Source: JAOZHU01 sp964506435 (lineage in GTDB: Archaea > Thermoproteota > Bathyarchaeia > Bathyarchaeales > Bathycorpusculaceae). From it: 61,297 nucleotides of DNA. The stretch covers positions 1 through 61,297 of the forward strand of contig CAZDLK010000006.1 in the NCBI GenBank assembly GCA_964506435.1, read 5' to 3'. The translations under genes and the position numbers were made by a program. This document shows, piece after piece, positions 33,179 to 42,438 of this stretch. Each line of letters opens with the position of its first letter. Within the stretch, counting starts at the first letter, position 1. The notes under the pieces were generated by a model. The model was not told the origin of the DNA and did not search any database. It saw nothing but the letters and a program-made list of their open reading frames with translations.

Positions 33179-34255
33179 GTGGATATAGAAGAGAAAATTG
33201 AGTTAATCTGTAAGCCGCCAACAGAAGAAGTGCTTACGATAGAGGAACTGCGGCAACTGCTGGAAACCAATGAACACCCGGGACATTACATAGGGTTTGA
33301 AATTTCAGGCATGCTTCACTTGGGAAATTTTGTGGTTTCAGGCTTCAAAATTAACGATTTACTCAAGGCTGGCGTGCGATGCCAAGTTTTCTTGGCTGAT
33401 TGGCACAGCTTTATCAACAACAAGTTCGGCGGCGACTGGGACAAAATTTTAGCCACCACAAAGTATTATGAGAAAGCCTTCAAGTTCTTCTGCCCCGGCG
33501 TCAAAATCGTAGTGGGCTCGGAGCTTTACCACAACAATGATGAGTACTGGCAGAATTTGCTGCGGTTTTCAAAGCACATGACGCTTAGCCGTACTTTACG
33601 GTGTATGACGATTATGGGCAGAAACGAAAACGAGAAGTTGGATTTGTCACAGTATTTTTATGCGCCGTTACAAGCAACAGATATTCATGAGATTGGCGCG
33701 GATATTCCCCACGGCGGCATGGACCAGCGGAAAGCACACATCTTAGCTCGGGAAGTTTTCCCAAAAATGGGCTGGAAAAAGCCTGTGGCAGTACACCACC
33801 ACGTTTTGATGGGCATAGCTGAACCGATTAAACTTGAAACTAAAGATAAACTGGAGCAAGTTATCGCCAGCAAAATGAGCAAGTCCAAGCCGTGGACAGC
33901 CATATTCGTGCACGACAGCCCAGCTGAAATAAAAGAGAAGCTGCGCAAAGCATGGTGCCCTGAACGAGCAGTTGAGATGAATCCGCTTTTGGAAATAGCT
34001 AAACACGTGATATTCCACGAGAAAAAAGCCTTCACCATTGAGCGCCCAGCCAAGTTCGGCGGTTCAGTAACATTTGAAAACATGAGCGAACTGGAGAAGG
34101 CGTATAGCGAAGGCAAACTGCATCCGCAGGACCTTAAAAGCGGCGTTGCCGAAGAACTTGCCGCATTACTTGAGCCGGTAAGACGATACTTTGAAACTGA
34201 CAAAGAAGCTAAAGAATGCTTAGATGTGGCACGGGAAGCTAAAGTGACAAGGTAA
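33179..34255 (+). CDS. tyrS: Tyrosyl-tRNA synthetase
   Basis: 358 residues, the short archaeal/eukaryotic class I form. HIGH-like motif HLGN near residue 47, tyrosine-pocket residues (GFEISGMLHLG, then DLSQYFYAPLQATDI), a conserved GMDQRK segment and the ASKMSKSKP signature near residue 235. It charges tRNA-Tyr in the cytosol. GTG start. The Toprim gene follows after seven bases and is likely co-transcribed. Confidence 0.93.
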   Translation: MDIEEKIELICKPPTEEVLTIEELRQLLETNEHPGHYIGFEISGMLHLGNFVVSGFKINDLLKAGVRCQVFLADWHSFINNKFGGDWDKILATTKYYEKAFKFFCPGVKIVVGSELYHNNDEYWQNLLRFSKHMTLSRTLRCMTIMGRNENEKLDLSQYFYAPLQATDIHEIGADIPHGGMDQRKAHILAREVFPKMGWKKPVAVHHHVLMGIAEPIKLETKDKLEQVIASKMSKSKPWTAIFVHDSPAEIKEKLRKAWCPERAVEMNPLLEIAKHVIFHEKKAFTIERPAKFGGSVTFENMSELEKAYSEGKLHPQDLKSGVAEELAALLEPVRRYFETDKEAKECLDVAREAKVTR

Positions 34256-34262
34256 GCCTGTT

Positions 34263-34682
34263 TTGTCAACGCGTCTTAAAGAAAAACAGGAAAAAATCCT
34301 CCAAATTCTAAACGCGCTAGCGGAAGAATCAGCGAAGGGCACACCAGTAATTGTGGAGGGCAAAAAAGACGCTGAGGCACTGCGCAGTTTAGGCGTAGAA
34401 GGCACAGTGATAACAGCGAAAACAGGCGGCAAATCGCTCTTAGATGTTCTCTCTGAAATTGAACAGCTAGGAGTAGCTGAAGCGGTGCTCCTTTTAGATT
34501 TTGACAGACGCGGAAAACAAGGAACACAACGGCTCAAGCAGAATTTGGAACACGCAAAAATAAAACCTAACCTAACGTTTTGGCGTGCACTCGCAGCTTT
34601 GCTTGGAAAAGAAGTGCAATGCATAGAAAGCTTAACCGCTTATTTGGGGACGTTACGAGCCAAGACTGGCACAGTGTCTTAA
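34263..34682 (+). CDS. Toprim-domain protein
   Basis: 139 residues with a Toprim fold: the Glu in PVIVEGKKDAEALRSLG (about residue 32), TAKTGGKSLLD, and the Asp pair in LLLDFDRRG (about 80). Family members of this size in archaea (COG1658-like) are predicted nucleic-acid enzymes related to primase and RNase M5. A TTG start. Neither the target RNA nor DNA is known. Confidence 0.75.
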   Translation: MSTRLKEKQEKILQILNALAEESAKGTPVIVEGKKDAEALRSLGVEGTVITAKTGGKSLLDVLSEIEQLGVAEAVLLLDFDRRGKQGTQRLKQNLEHAKIKPNLTFWRALAALLGKEVQCIESLTAYLGTLRAKTGTVS

Positions 34683-34840
34683 CAAAAAAGCAGCAAGGTC
34701 CTTAAGCCAACCCCAACAATTAACAATTTTGCTTCCAGCGGCTGCGCACACTGTTTTCTGTTTAAAAATGGGCAGCTTGAATCGAAACGCTAAAAAACCC
34801 CTTTTTTGTTTTCCCTATCGTTATACCAGTGTATTGGAAG

Positions 34841-34918
34841 GGGCCCGTAGCTCAGTCAGGCTAGAGCACCGGACTTTTAATCCGGGGGTCGCGGGTTCAA
34901 TTCCCGTCGGGCCCGCCA
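34841..34918 (+). tRNA. tRNA-Lys (TTT anticodon)
   Basis: Acceptor GGGCCCG/CGGGCCC, D arm GCTC...GAGC with GG in the loop, anticodon stem CCGGA/TCCGG with loop CTTTTAA (anticodon TTT), T arm GCGGG-TTCAATT-CCCGT, discriminator G and an encoded CCA. No intron. Confidence 0.96.
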
Positions 34919-34976
34919 CTCCAAAAATAATAATATACCCACATCCGTTTTTGCTACTCATCAAAAAATTAGCGGG

Positions 34977-35002
34977 TGGGTCATCAAAGACCCAAATTTT
35001 TT
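34977..35002 (+). terminator. Hairpin terminator after tRNA-Lys
   Basis: TGGGTC and GACCCA form a six-pair stem around atcaaa, followed by AATTTTTT. It separates the tRNA gene from the convergent gene at 35072. Confidence 0.6.
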
Positions 35003-35071
35003 CAGTTGGCTCCGCATTTTGTGGCGAAGGCGATTAGCACTTTGTTGTTCATTTTCTATGCCTTCTAGTGG

Positions 35072-35269
35072 TTATGGTTTCTTGGTTGTGCGGGCGAACA
35101 GAGCGATAGTTCCGAGGCTTGCCAAGATTGTTAGAACGCCCAGGCCCATGTGGAAGTCTAAGCTGCTCTGTTCGAATACTGCCTTCTGTGCGATGCTCAC
35201 GCCGCAGATGACGGTGGATGCAGAGAAGACAACGGTGAAGAAGACTGCAACTTTTTTCAGGAAATTCAT
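35072..35269 (-). CDS. Small membrane protein
   Basis: 65 residues: N-terminal basic MNFLKKV, two hydrophobic helices (about 6-28 and 42-58), and a basic tail (RTTKKP). Its ATG overlaps the stop of the gene upstream (ATGA), so the pair is translationally coupled. Family not recognised. Confidence 0.6.
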   Translation of the reverse strand: MNFLKKVAVFFTVVFSASTVICGVSIAQKAVFEQSSLDFHMGLGVLTILASLGTIALFARTTKKP

Positions 35270-35559
35270 TGCTTTTTCACCTCCGTTTTGTTTTCACTCT
35301 GTATTTGCTCTTGGGATAGGTCGATTCTCAAAACCCCCTTTGTACCGACGACCTCAAGTACTATGCCCTCAACAAACTCTGCACGTTGAAACTGCCCGAT
35401 TGTGCCCTCGACTAGCACGCTTTCATGAGTGCCGTTAGCAAGGTTAACCGTCTTGAGGTAAGCTTTGGATTTCAGTTCAATAGAGAAGAAGGTACATTCG
35501 CTGTTTGTTTGCTGCAATATTTTTTCCTCCGAGAAAACTATGTGGCTGAAAAAAGCCAT
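35266..35559 (-). CDS. Small hypothetical protein coupled to a membrane protein
   Basis: About 97 residues from an internal ATG at 35559 (MAFFSHIVFSEEK); the frame runs on to 35595, which would place the start in the palindromic promoter region. The C-terminal half (VLVEGTIGQFQRAEFVEG, then VVGTKGVLRIDLS) is beta-rich and resembles short conserved archaeal proteins of unknown role. It is divergent from the FilR1-type regulator and may be regulated by it. Confidence 0.55.
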   Translation of the reverse strand: MAFFSHIVFSEEKILQQTNSECTFFSIELKSKAYLKTVNLANGTHESVLVEGTIGQFQRAEFVEGIVLEVVGTKGVLRIDLSQEQIQSENKTEVKKQ

Positions 35560-35580
35560 TAATTTTATTTGACGAACATG

Positions 35581-35615
35581 TGTATTGGAATACATGCATG
35601 TTTACGCGTAAACAT
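35581..35615. promoter_or_regulatory. Double palindrome operator between divergent genes
   Basis: ATGTTTACGCGTAAACAT (35598-35615) is a perfect 18-base palindrome ending two bases before the regulator's GTG. Immediately beside it TGTATT-gg-AATACA (35581-35594) is a second inverted repeat. A TATA-like ttttattt lies at about 35563. This suits autoregulation by the adjacent winged-helix protein and control of the divergent genes. Confidence 0.6.
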
Positions 35616-35617
35616 CG

Positions 35618-36382
35618 GTGATATCAGTGGATGATAACGGAATAGAAAACTTGTTTTTCAGCCTAGCAAGCGAAAGCAGACTGGACATACTGCACGCCCT
35701 CAGTGGCGATAACCTTAAGATGAAAGAAATTGCCCGAAAAATAGACATCACAGCAACCGAAGCCTCCAGACAAATCCAGCGATTGCAAGATGAGCTAATA
35801 ATTCAGAAACAAATTGACGGCACATACACCCTTACAAACCACGGAAAACTCTTGTTACACTTCTTTCCCTCATTTAAATTCATCTTCAAACACAAACAGT
35901 ACTTCATAGCCCACGACGTCTGGCAGCTGCCCCCTCAATTCATCAGCAGAATAGGCGAACTATCCCAAGGAACCATGTACACTGAAATGGCGGAGACAGT
36001 AAACAAAATTGAAAACATGATGCGCACATCAGAAGACCACGTATGGGTGATAACTGACCAAGTAATGGCTGTTCACAACAATGTCATGACAGAACGAATT
36101 TCAAAAGGAGTCCAATTCAGGTCTCTGATTCATGAACGATTAATTAATTCGCCTCAAATCCAACTTTCCGGCAAAAACGTAGACAGAAAAGCACTATCCT
36201 CAATCCCAGCACTATTCACAATGACCGAAAAAGAAGCCTATGTTGCATTGCTGTCCACGGATGGAAAACTGGACTACACCGGCTTTTCTGGCGATGACCC
36301 CTCATTTATGAAATGGGCTAATGACTTGTTTCTCTACTACTGGGAACAAGCCAAAAGAGTTCATCCTAAATATAAGCAGTAA
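35618..36382 (+). CDS. FilR1/DUF1724-type winged-helix transcriptional regulator
   Basis: 254 residues. Residues 10-85 form an ArsR-like winged helix (ASESRLDILHAL, KMKEIARKIDITATEASRQIQRL). Residues 90-250 match the archaeal DUF1724/FilR1 effector domain, with the segment DHVWVITDQVMA and a C-terminal LFLYYWEQAK helix. Such proteins often control genes beside them. GTG start at 35618; a second GTG at 35627 is possible. The palindrome directly upstream overlaps its probable transcription start. Confidence 0.8.
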   Translation: MISVDDNGIENLFFSLASESRLDILHALSGDNLKMKEIARKIDITATEASRQIQRLQDELIIQKQIDGTYTLTNHGKLLLHFFPSFKFIFKHKQYFIAHDVWQLPPQFISRIGELSQGTMYTEMAETVNKIENMMRTSEDHVWVITDQVMAVHNNVMTERISKGVQFRSLIHERLINSPQIQLSGKNVDRKALSSIPALFTMTEKEAYVALLSTDGKLDYTGFSGDDPSFMKWANDLFLYYWEQAKRVHPKYKQ

Positions 36383-36437
36383 AAAAGATGGAAAAATAGG
36401 ATAAATTCATCTAATGCGCACGCCACACGTTGCTGAG

Positions 36438-37241
36438 TCACGGCGACGTAGGATTAAGCATCGGCGGATACAAGTCGGCAGGATGCTTTACATGCAACAA
36501 GATTAAAAGTCCCAAAATCGTTGGGTGCCAGTCTGACTCGTCGGGTCTGTTTATGTATTTTGCCCAGCCTCCGTCGTCGTGCTGAGCTGCTATGACACGT
36601 TCAATGAAAGTTTCGTTAACCAGTTTGCCTTGTCCCGCCAAGTAGAGAAACGCTGCAGCCTCAAGTTTAAGGTCGCCCATCACTGGGTCGTCTCCGATTA
36701 ACGCAGCGGTGTCACGGTTTACGTCATCAACGAAATCGTTGGAGACGGGCATTTCATAGCCGTTTTCCTGAATCCAAATCAAGGCCAGCAGTACATGCGT
36801 CAGCATGTATCCTCCGCGGTTTGCCGCGTTTTCAAGCAACTCGGGATAATCGTCGGGCAGTCCAAAGCGGTCACAGTAAAGGGCGGGTGCAGTGATGAAG
36901 TCAACGTTAAAGTGTAGTGCCTGAAAATCCCCCTCTTGGAGTTGATTGTTGTGGTCGGCAATGCGGCGAAACACGCGCAGCATAAACGCGTTTTGCGGAT
37001 TTTCTGCTATCAATTGGTCGTAGCGTTGCAGGGTGTCGGAGAACTCTTCGATTCCGAAGCGTCGATGAATCATATCAAGCCATAGCAGAGCGTATGGGTC
37101 GGTTGATTCTTTGAGGTAGTCAATAGCCTTTGTAACTGCGTTTTGTAAGGTTTTTGGCTGGTTCGCTGGGTACAGCAGCGTTACTACTAATAAAATGCAC
37201 AACACGGTTACACAAAGTGCGAAAACAATAGAGCGCCTCAT
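36438..37241 (-). CDS. Secreted or membrane-anchored helical protein (alpha/alpha-toroid-like)
   Basis: 267 residues with an N-terminal hydrophobic helix (about 4-24) acting as signal or anchor. The rest is helical, with repeated motifs (ATKAIDYLKESTDPYALLWL, VIAAQHDDGGWAKYINRP) that resemble terpenoid-cyclase-type toroid repeats; the QHDDGGW motif is typical of those. No catalytic Asp motif is clear. Precedes, in the same direction, no partner; the large surface protein gene lies upstream. Confidence 0.55.
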   Translation of the reverse strand: MRRSIVFALCVTVLCILLVVTLLYPANQPKTLQNAVTKAIDYLKESTDPYALLWLDMIHRRFGIEEFSDTLQRYDQLIAENPQNAFMLRVFRRIADHNNQLQEGDFQALHFNVDFITAPALYCDRFGLPDDYPELLENAANRGGYMLTHVLLALIWIQENGYEMPVSNDFVDDVNRDTAALIGDDPVMGDLKLEAAAFLYLAGQGKLVNETFIERVIAAQHDDGGWAKYINRPDESDWHPTILGLLILLHVKHPADLYPPMLNPTSP

Positions 37242-37471
37242 TGCCTTTGGGGTGCTCCTTTATTCTGTGGGTTTAGTTTTATTGTAAGTCCGATAACTTA
37301 AAACTTTTCCAAAAAACAGTTTCCTATGCATTCAGGAAAATCACAGTTAGAAGCTTGAGAATTTCAGAGATGGCGTAGGTCCTGCTTTGGATGATGACCT
37401 GAGAAGGATTAGTGTTCGCCGAATTTGGCATTCTGGTTTTTGATAGTGAGCACAAAGGAGAAAGAGGTGTT

Positions 37472-40400
37472 CTATTGAGCCTTCTTTCTTCGACGTATCA
37501 TGATAAGTAGCACTAGTAGAGCTAAGCAGATGACCACAATCGTCAAAGCCACTGGGACAGTAAGGTTCATTGGTTCTGCTACGAAGAAAGCCTGTGCTGT
37601 ATGCTGCTGGTCTGCCGTTATCGTTATGGTGCTGTTGGTGAAGGTTGCGCCGTCTACTAGCCAATGGTCAAACAGGTATCCTGCGGCGGGAGTTGCGGTG
37701 ACTGTAATGTTGGTTCCATAACTGTAGGAGCAGGAACCTGTGGTAGAGTTGGTGCTACCGTTGTCTGAGGGTAGAATCGTCAATGTACAGTTGAGGCGGT
37801 CGAAGACTGGTTGCACTGTGTGGCAACAATTCATCGATAAGCTAAGGGTATTGCCGGTAACAACTTTGCCGTCAAGCAGCCAGTAGGCGAACGTGTAGCC
37901 TTTTTGTGGGTTCGCGGTGATTGTGACTTGTGAGTCGCTTTTTTCCAAGCTGACGCCTGCGGGCAAGCTCATGTTACCGCCAGAGTTGGCTGACGCTGTA
38001 ATGGTTAACTGGTACTGTGTCATCCAGTTTGCAGTTGCTGTTTTAGGGGCGCTCATCGTTATTGCGTTGCTGGTTAGTTCTGAACCTGACGCGTCGCCGC
38101 TCCATCCAGTGAATACATGTTGGGTTCCTGTGCCGCCTGAAACTTTTCCCGCAGTGAGTGCAGCATAGACGGTTGAGCCGCTGTCATACCAGCCTTCGCC
38201 TGTGGTTGAACCGTACGCCGAGTTTACCGTAAGATAGTATTGTGTTCTCCACGTAGCAGTTGCGGTTTTGGGGCTATCCATCAGGATGGAGTTTGATGTT
38301 GAGGTTGAGCCTGATGCGTGGCCTGTCCACCCGATGAATGTGGCTTTTGTGCCTGCATTGACTTGCATTGTTAACGTGTTGAGTGTTGCTTGGCTGAAGG
38401 TTCCAGCGTCATACCATCCGCTGCCTCCTGTTGTTCCGTGTGCAGAAGTTACGGTTAGGTAGTATTGAGTTTTGAAGTTGCCTGTCACGTTGCCTGAACC
38501 TGAAACCGTTAATGACCCGTTTTGCAGGTTTGAGAGGCCTTCTGTTGAAGACCAAGTGTACTGTTTGCCGCTGCTTGCGCTGAGGGAAGATGCGTATGCG
38601 AAGGTGTGTTCAGAACCTACGGTCCACGTGAAGGATAATGGAAGCACGTTCGCAGCATAATCAACGTCGTCTATCGTAATGACTGTTCCTGTAAAGTCTG
38701 TTTCAATTCCCGATGCAGCGAACACGATATCGCATGTATTCGGGCTGAAGTTTGCTGTTATTGTCTTGTTGCTCTTCATTGTTATTAATATCGGGTTAGC
38801 AGTGCCTGTTAGATCTCCGCTCCAGCCGCTGAAAGTCCAACCTGGTGCAGCAACGGCGGTTAATTGGACGTAGGTGCCGTAAGTGTATGTGGCTCTATTT
38901 GGATTTTTTGTTACTGAACATCCAGTGCCATTGATGCTTATGGTTAATGATACATATTGCTGCGGCGGCGGGGATGAATTTTTGGTAAATGTGGCTGTCA
39001 CCGTTTTATTGTCGTTCATAATTATGGAAGATGGATTGGTAGTTCCAGACAAGTCGCCACTCCAGCCGCTAAAGCTCCAGCCTGCTGCAGCCATAGCTTG
39101 TAAATCAACCACCGTGCCCAGTAGGCAGGTTTGGTTGCTGGGCGTCACAGTGCCCTGACCGACAGTTATCACAGTTAATGTGTATTGAGGGATGCTGAAG
39201 GCGTACATTGTGCCGTCTTCTGAGCCCACGTATAGTACGCCGTTGGCAAGTGCGGGTGACGCGCCTACGGCGCCGCCTGTTTCATATTTCCACAGCAAGC
39301 TGCCCGTGGACGCGCTGAAAGCGTACACGTAACCGTCGTTTGAGCCCACATAAACGATGCCGCCGGCAACGGCAGGAGAAGACTTTACCATGCCGCCAGG
39401 GGTGTAGTTCCAGATTTTTGCGCCCGTTGACGCGTTGAAGGCGTAGACGTTGCCGTCGTCTGAGCCAACGTAGACTACGCCGTCGGCAACTGCGGGAGAC
39501 GAAACTACGGCGCCGCCAGTGGCGTAAGCCCAAATTTGCTGGTCTACGGTTGCGTTCAAGGCGTACACGAAGCCTTTGTATGAGCCCACGTAGAGCACAC
39601 CGTCAACAATTGTAGGAGCCGAAGCCATGCCCATGGTGCGGTAAACTATCAGAGGTAAGGCTGTGGACGCTTCAAAACATATAACAATGCGTTGGTCTAC
39701 GGTCACATAAATTCTGCCATCAACAACGATGGGAGATGAACGTATATAGCCGCCTAGGTTGCGAAACCATATTCTTGTGCCTGTTGTCGCGTTTATACTG
39801 TGTAGGTATCTATCGTCTGAGCCCACGTAGACGACGCCGTCGGCAACACTGGGAGAGGAATACACAGCCCCATTTGTGTCGTAGTTCCAGATTTTTGCGC
39901 CCGTAGACGCGTTCAAAGCGTATATGTCCCTGTCGAGGGAGCCAACGTAGACTACGCCGTCGACAACGGTGGGAGACGAAACTACGGCGCCGCCAGTAGT
40001 GTAATTCCAAATCTGTGTGCCTGTGGACGCGTTGAAGGCGTAGACGTTGCCGTCGTCTGAGCCAACGTAAACGACGCCGTCGACGATGGCGGCAGACGAC
40101 TTTACGCCTCCGGTTAGAATGGTTTTCCACAGGGTATTGTTGGTGACTGGACCGTTGGATGCTGAGTAGCCAGTGTGTAAAACATCATGATGGAACATGG
40201 GCCAGCTACCGCCTGATGAGGAAACGAAAGTTACGCGTTGATTCACATCTGCTCCTGTAACGGTTAGGGTTCCAGCGGGTGCTAAGTTGCAAACGTAACC
40301 TGCGGGCGTGCTGATTGAGTAAGCGTAGCTGCCGCTGATGATGCCGCTGAAAGTTATGGTGTCTGTGGTTGAGGATTGGGTTACGCCGTTAAATGTTACG

Positions 40401-42181
40401 TTCCAACTGGTTCCTGCGGCTAGGCCTGACTCGGTGAAAACTACGCTGTAGGGAACGGCTGTGAATGTAGCGGTGACGGTTTTGTCGCTGTCCATTGTTA
40501 TGGATGTGGGGTTTGTTGTGCCTGTTAAGTCGCCGCTCCAGCCTGTGAAGCTCCAGCCCAAGGCGGCGGTAGCGGTTAGGTCCACAACTGTGCTAACGGG
40601 GAACGACTGGTTACTTGGAGTCACGTCGCCTTGTCCAACGATAATCACCGTTAGAGTGTAGGCTGGCACGAAAGTTGCTGTTACCGTTTTATTGCCAAAC
40701 ATGATGAGTGTTGTGTTGGTTGTTCCAGTGGCGTCTCCGCTCCAGCCGCTGAACAACCAGCCCTCGTCGGGAATAGCTACCAAATCAACAAGGGTACCAT
40801 TGCTATACGTCTGGTTGCCTGGCAAAACGCTACCGTGACCAACAGTTTTCATAGTCAACGAGTACTGTGGGGGCACACCAAACGCGTACAACTTGCCATC
40901 AGAAGAGACCACGTAAACAACGCCATCAACAACAGCAGGAGACGAAGACACAAGGGCGCCTGTGGTGTAACTCCAAATGACGTTGCCGTCAGTGGCGTTA
41001 AAAGCATACACTTTGTTGCCCCATGAGCCCACGTAAACAACGCCGCCAGCAACAGCAGGAGATGACTCAAAACGGTTGCCAGTTGTGTAGTTCCAGATTC
41101 CGACACCAGTAGTAGCATTCAAAGCGCACAAAGTATTGTCCCAAGTGCCTATGTAGACTGCGCCATAGGCAACGGCAGGAGATGAAAGAAAGATGTTTTC
41201 GTCAGTGTTGTAACTCCAGTTCAAACTGCCAGAGGCAGCGTTCACAGCATACACGTAACCAGAGAATGAGGCAAAATAAACCAGACCATCAACAACACAA
41301 GGAGACGAAACTAAAGCCCCACCAGCGCTGTAATTCCAGATTTGCACGCCAGTAGTAGCATCCAAAGCGTAAAGCTTGTCGTCATAGGATCCAAAATAAA
41401 CTACGCCACCAACAACACAAGCTGCTGAAGTTACAATGTCGTTTGTAGTGTAATTCCAGATTTTCGCGCCAGTGGCAGCATCCAAGCAGTAAATCTGTTT
41501 GTCCCATGAGCCAATGTAGACTTTCCCGTCAACAACAGCAGGAGACGAAGCTACCTGACTGGTGCTGCCAGTAGGGTAACTCCCGATTTCCACGCCAGTA
41601 GTTGTATTAAATGTACGAACATAACCACTGCTGTCGCCCAGATATGCGACGCCGCCAACAACAGCAGGAGACGAGAAGGCTACGCGCGAGCCCATGCTTG
41701 TAGCCCAAATGGTTTGGTTGGTGACTGGCGCATAAGACGTAGCGTAACCGGTGTGCATAATATCGTGGTGGAACATGGGCCAGCTGTCGCCGGAGGTTGA
41801 AGCAAAAGTTACAGGCTTGTTCACGTCAGCGCCTGACACTGTTATGGTTCCTGTGGTTGCTGAACCGCAGATGTAGCCAGCGGGCGTGCTTATCGTGTAG
41901 GCGTAGTCGCCGTCGTCGATGCCTGTGAAGGTTACTGTGTCTGTTGTGGAGGAGTGTGTTGTTCCGTCGAGAGTTACGTTCCAACTGGTGCCTGCGGCTA
42001 AGCCTGTTTCCGTGAAAGTCAGTGAGGAAACGGCTGAAACAGTTCCAAATTTGAAGCAGCTGAAGAAAGATAAAATTAAAAGACTAACTAGAAGTAACGT
42101 TAGTCCTTTGCGTTTCAAACGGTAACACCTTGCTAAACTAAACATGTGCATGTTGCTTATATAGTGATTGTGAAGATACAA
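37472..42181 (-). CDS. Large surface protein: two PQQ-type beta-propellers with InlB-like repeats and C-terminal anchor
   Basis: Up to 1569 residues; the ATG near residue 11 or 13 is a likelier start. Signal peptide (about 20-50); a 70-residue module with TETGLAAGTSWNVT (about 55-125); propeller 1 with repeats of the VVDGVVYVGSxD...YALNATTG kind (about 130-435); two InlB-like repeats (GWSFTGWSGDLTGTTNP type); then the same module again (about 580-650), propeller 2 (about 655-985), more repeats, and a membrane helix plus RRRKKA tail. Probably a cell-wall-attached binding protein. The two halves arose by internal duplication. Confidence 0.85.
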   Translation of the reverse strand: MYLHNHYISNMHMFSLARCYRLKRKGLTLLLVSLLILSFFSCFKFGTVSAVSSLTFTETGLAAGTSWNVTLDGTTHSSTTDTVTFTGIDDGDYAYTISTPAGYICGSATTGTITVSGADVNKPVTFASTSGDSWPMFHHDIMHTGYATSYAPVTNQTIWATSMGSRVAFSSPAVVGGVAYLGDSSGYVRTFNTTTGVEIGSYPTGSTSQVASSPAVVDGKVYIGSWDKQIYCLDAATGAKIWNYTTNDIVTSAACVVGGVVYFGSYDDKLYALDATTGVQIWNYSAGGALVSSPCVVDGLVYFASFSGYVYAVNAASGSLNWSYNTDENIFLSSPAVAYGAVYIGTWDNTLCALNATTGVGIWNYTTGNRFESSPAVAGGVVYVGSWGNKVYAFNATDGNVIWSYTTGALVSSSPAVVDGVVYVVSSDGKLYAFGVPPQYSLTMKTVGHGSVLPGNQTYSNGTLVDLVAIPDEGWLFSGWSGDATGTTNTTLIMFGNKTVTATFVPAYTLTVIIVGQGDVTPSNQSFPVSTVVDLTATAALGWSFTGWSGDLTGTTNPTSITMDSDKTVTATFTAVPYSVVFTESGLAAGTSWNVTFNGVTQSSTTDTITFSGIISGSYAYSISTPAGYVCNLAPAGTLTVTGADVNQRVTFVSSSGGSWPMFHHDVLHTGYSASNGPVTNNTLWKTILTGGVKSSAAIVDGVVYVGSDDGNVYAFNASTGTQIWNYTTGGAVVSSPTVVDGVVYVGSLDRDIYALNASTGAKIWNYDTNGAVYSSPSVADGVVYVGSDDRYLHSINATTGTRIWFRNLGGYIRSSPIVVDGRIYVTVDQRIVICFEASTALPLIVYRTMGMASAPTIVDGVLYVGSYKGFVYALNATVDQQIWAYATGGAVVSSPAVADGVVYVGSDDGNVYAFNASTGAKIWNYTPGGMVKSSPAVAGGIVYVGSNDGYVYAFSASTGSLLWKYETGGAVGASPALANGVLYVGSEDGTMYAFSIPQYTLTVITVGQGTVTPSNQTCLLGTVVDLQAMAAAGWSFSGWSGDLSGTTNPSSIIMNDNKTVTATFTKNSSPPPQQYVSLTISINGTGCSVTKNPNRATYTYGTYVQLTAVAAPGWTFSGWSGDLTGTANPILITMKSNKTITANFSPNTCDIVFAASGIETDFTGTVITIDDVDYAANVLPLSFTWTVGSEHTFAYASSLSASSGKQYTWSSTEGLSNLQNGSLTVSGSGNVTGNFKTQYYLTVTSAHGTTGGSGWYDAGTFSQATLNTLTMQVNAGTKATFIGWTGHASGSTSTSNSILMDSPKTATATWRTQYYLTVNSAYGSTTGEGWYDSGSTVYAALTAGKVSGGTGTQHVFTGWSGDASGSELTSNAITMSAPKTATANWMTQYQLTITASANSGGNMSLPAGVSLEKSDSQVTITANPQKGYTFAYWLLDGKVVTGNTLSLSMNCCHTVQPVFDRLNCTLTILPSDNGSTNSTTGSCSYSYGTNITVTATPAAGYLFDHWLVDGATFTNSTITITADQQHTAQAFFVAEPMNLTVPVALTIVVICLALLVLLIMIRRRKKAQ

Positions 42182-42438
42182 TACATAGCGCTTGCGGAAT
42201 CAAACAATATAAAAAAACCACAAATTCTGTAATATTACCACTGATTCTCAGAAATAAATAAAGTAGCGATACAACAATACCGCATCAATGATTCAACAGA
42301 TATGCACATACATGCATAATGATGAAAAAACAAAACCAACCCACTTCGCAAAAAAAAGACCAAAACCACAACCCCTGTCTACTCCACTTAAATACCATCC
42401 TCCACATCTAATATCTCCAGCACGGAGGCAAAAATGTC
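42182..42438. other. Divergent promoter region
   Basis: About 257 bases between the surface protein gene and the DUF362 gene. A/T-rich in its left half (42170-42300). A GGAGG at 42423 precedes the TTG of the next gene. No gene supported. Confidence 0.4.

Noticed and set aside
37472..42181. CRISPR-like repeats
   Set aside because: The repeated DNA is protein-coding propeller repeats with diverged bases and no spacer pattern; no cas gene is present.
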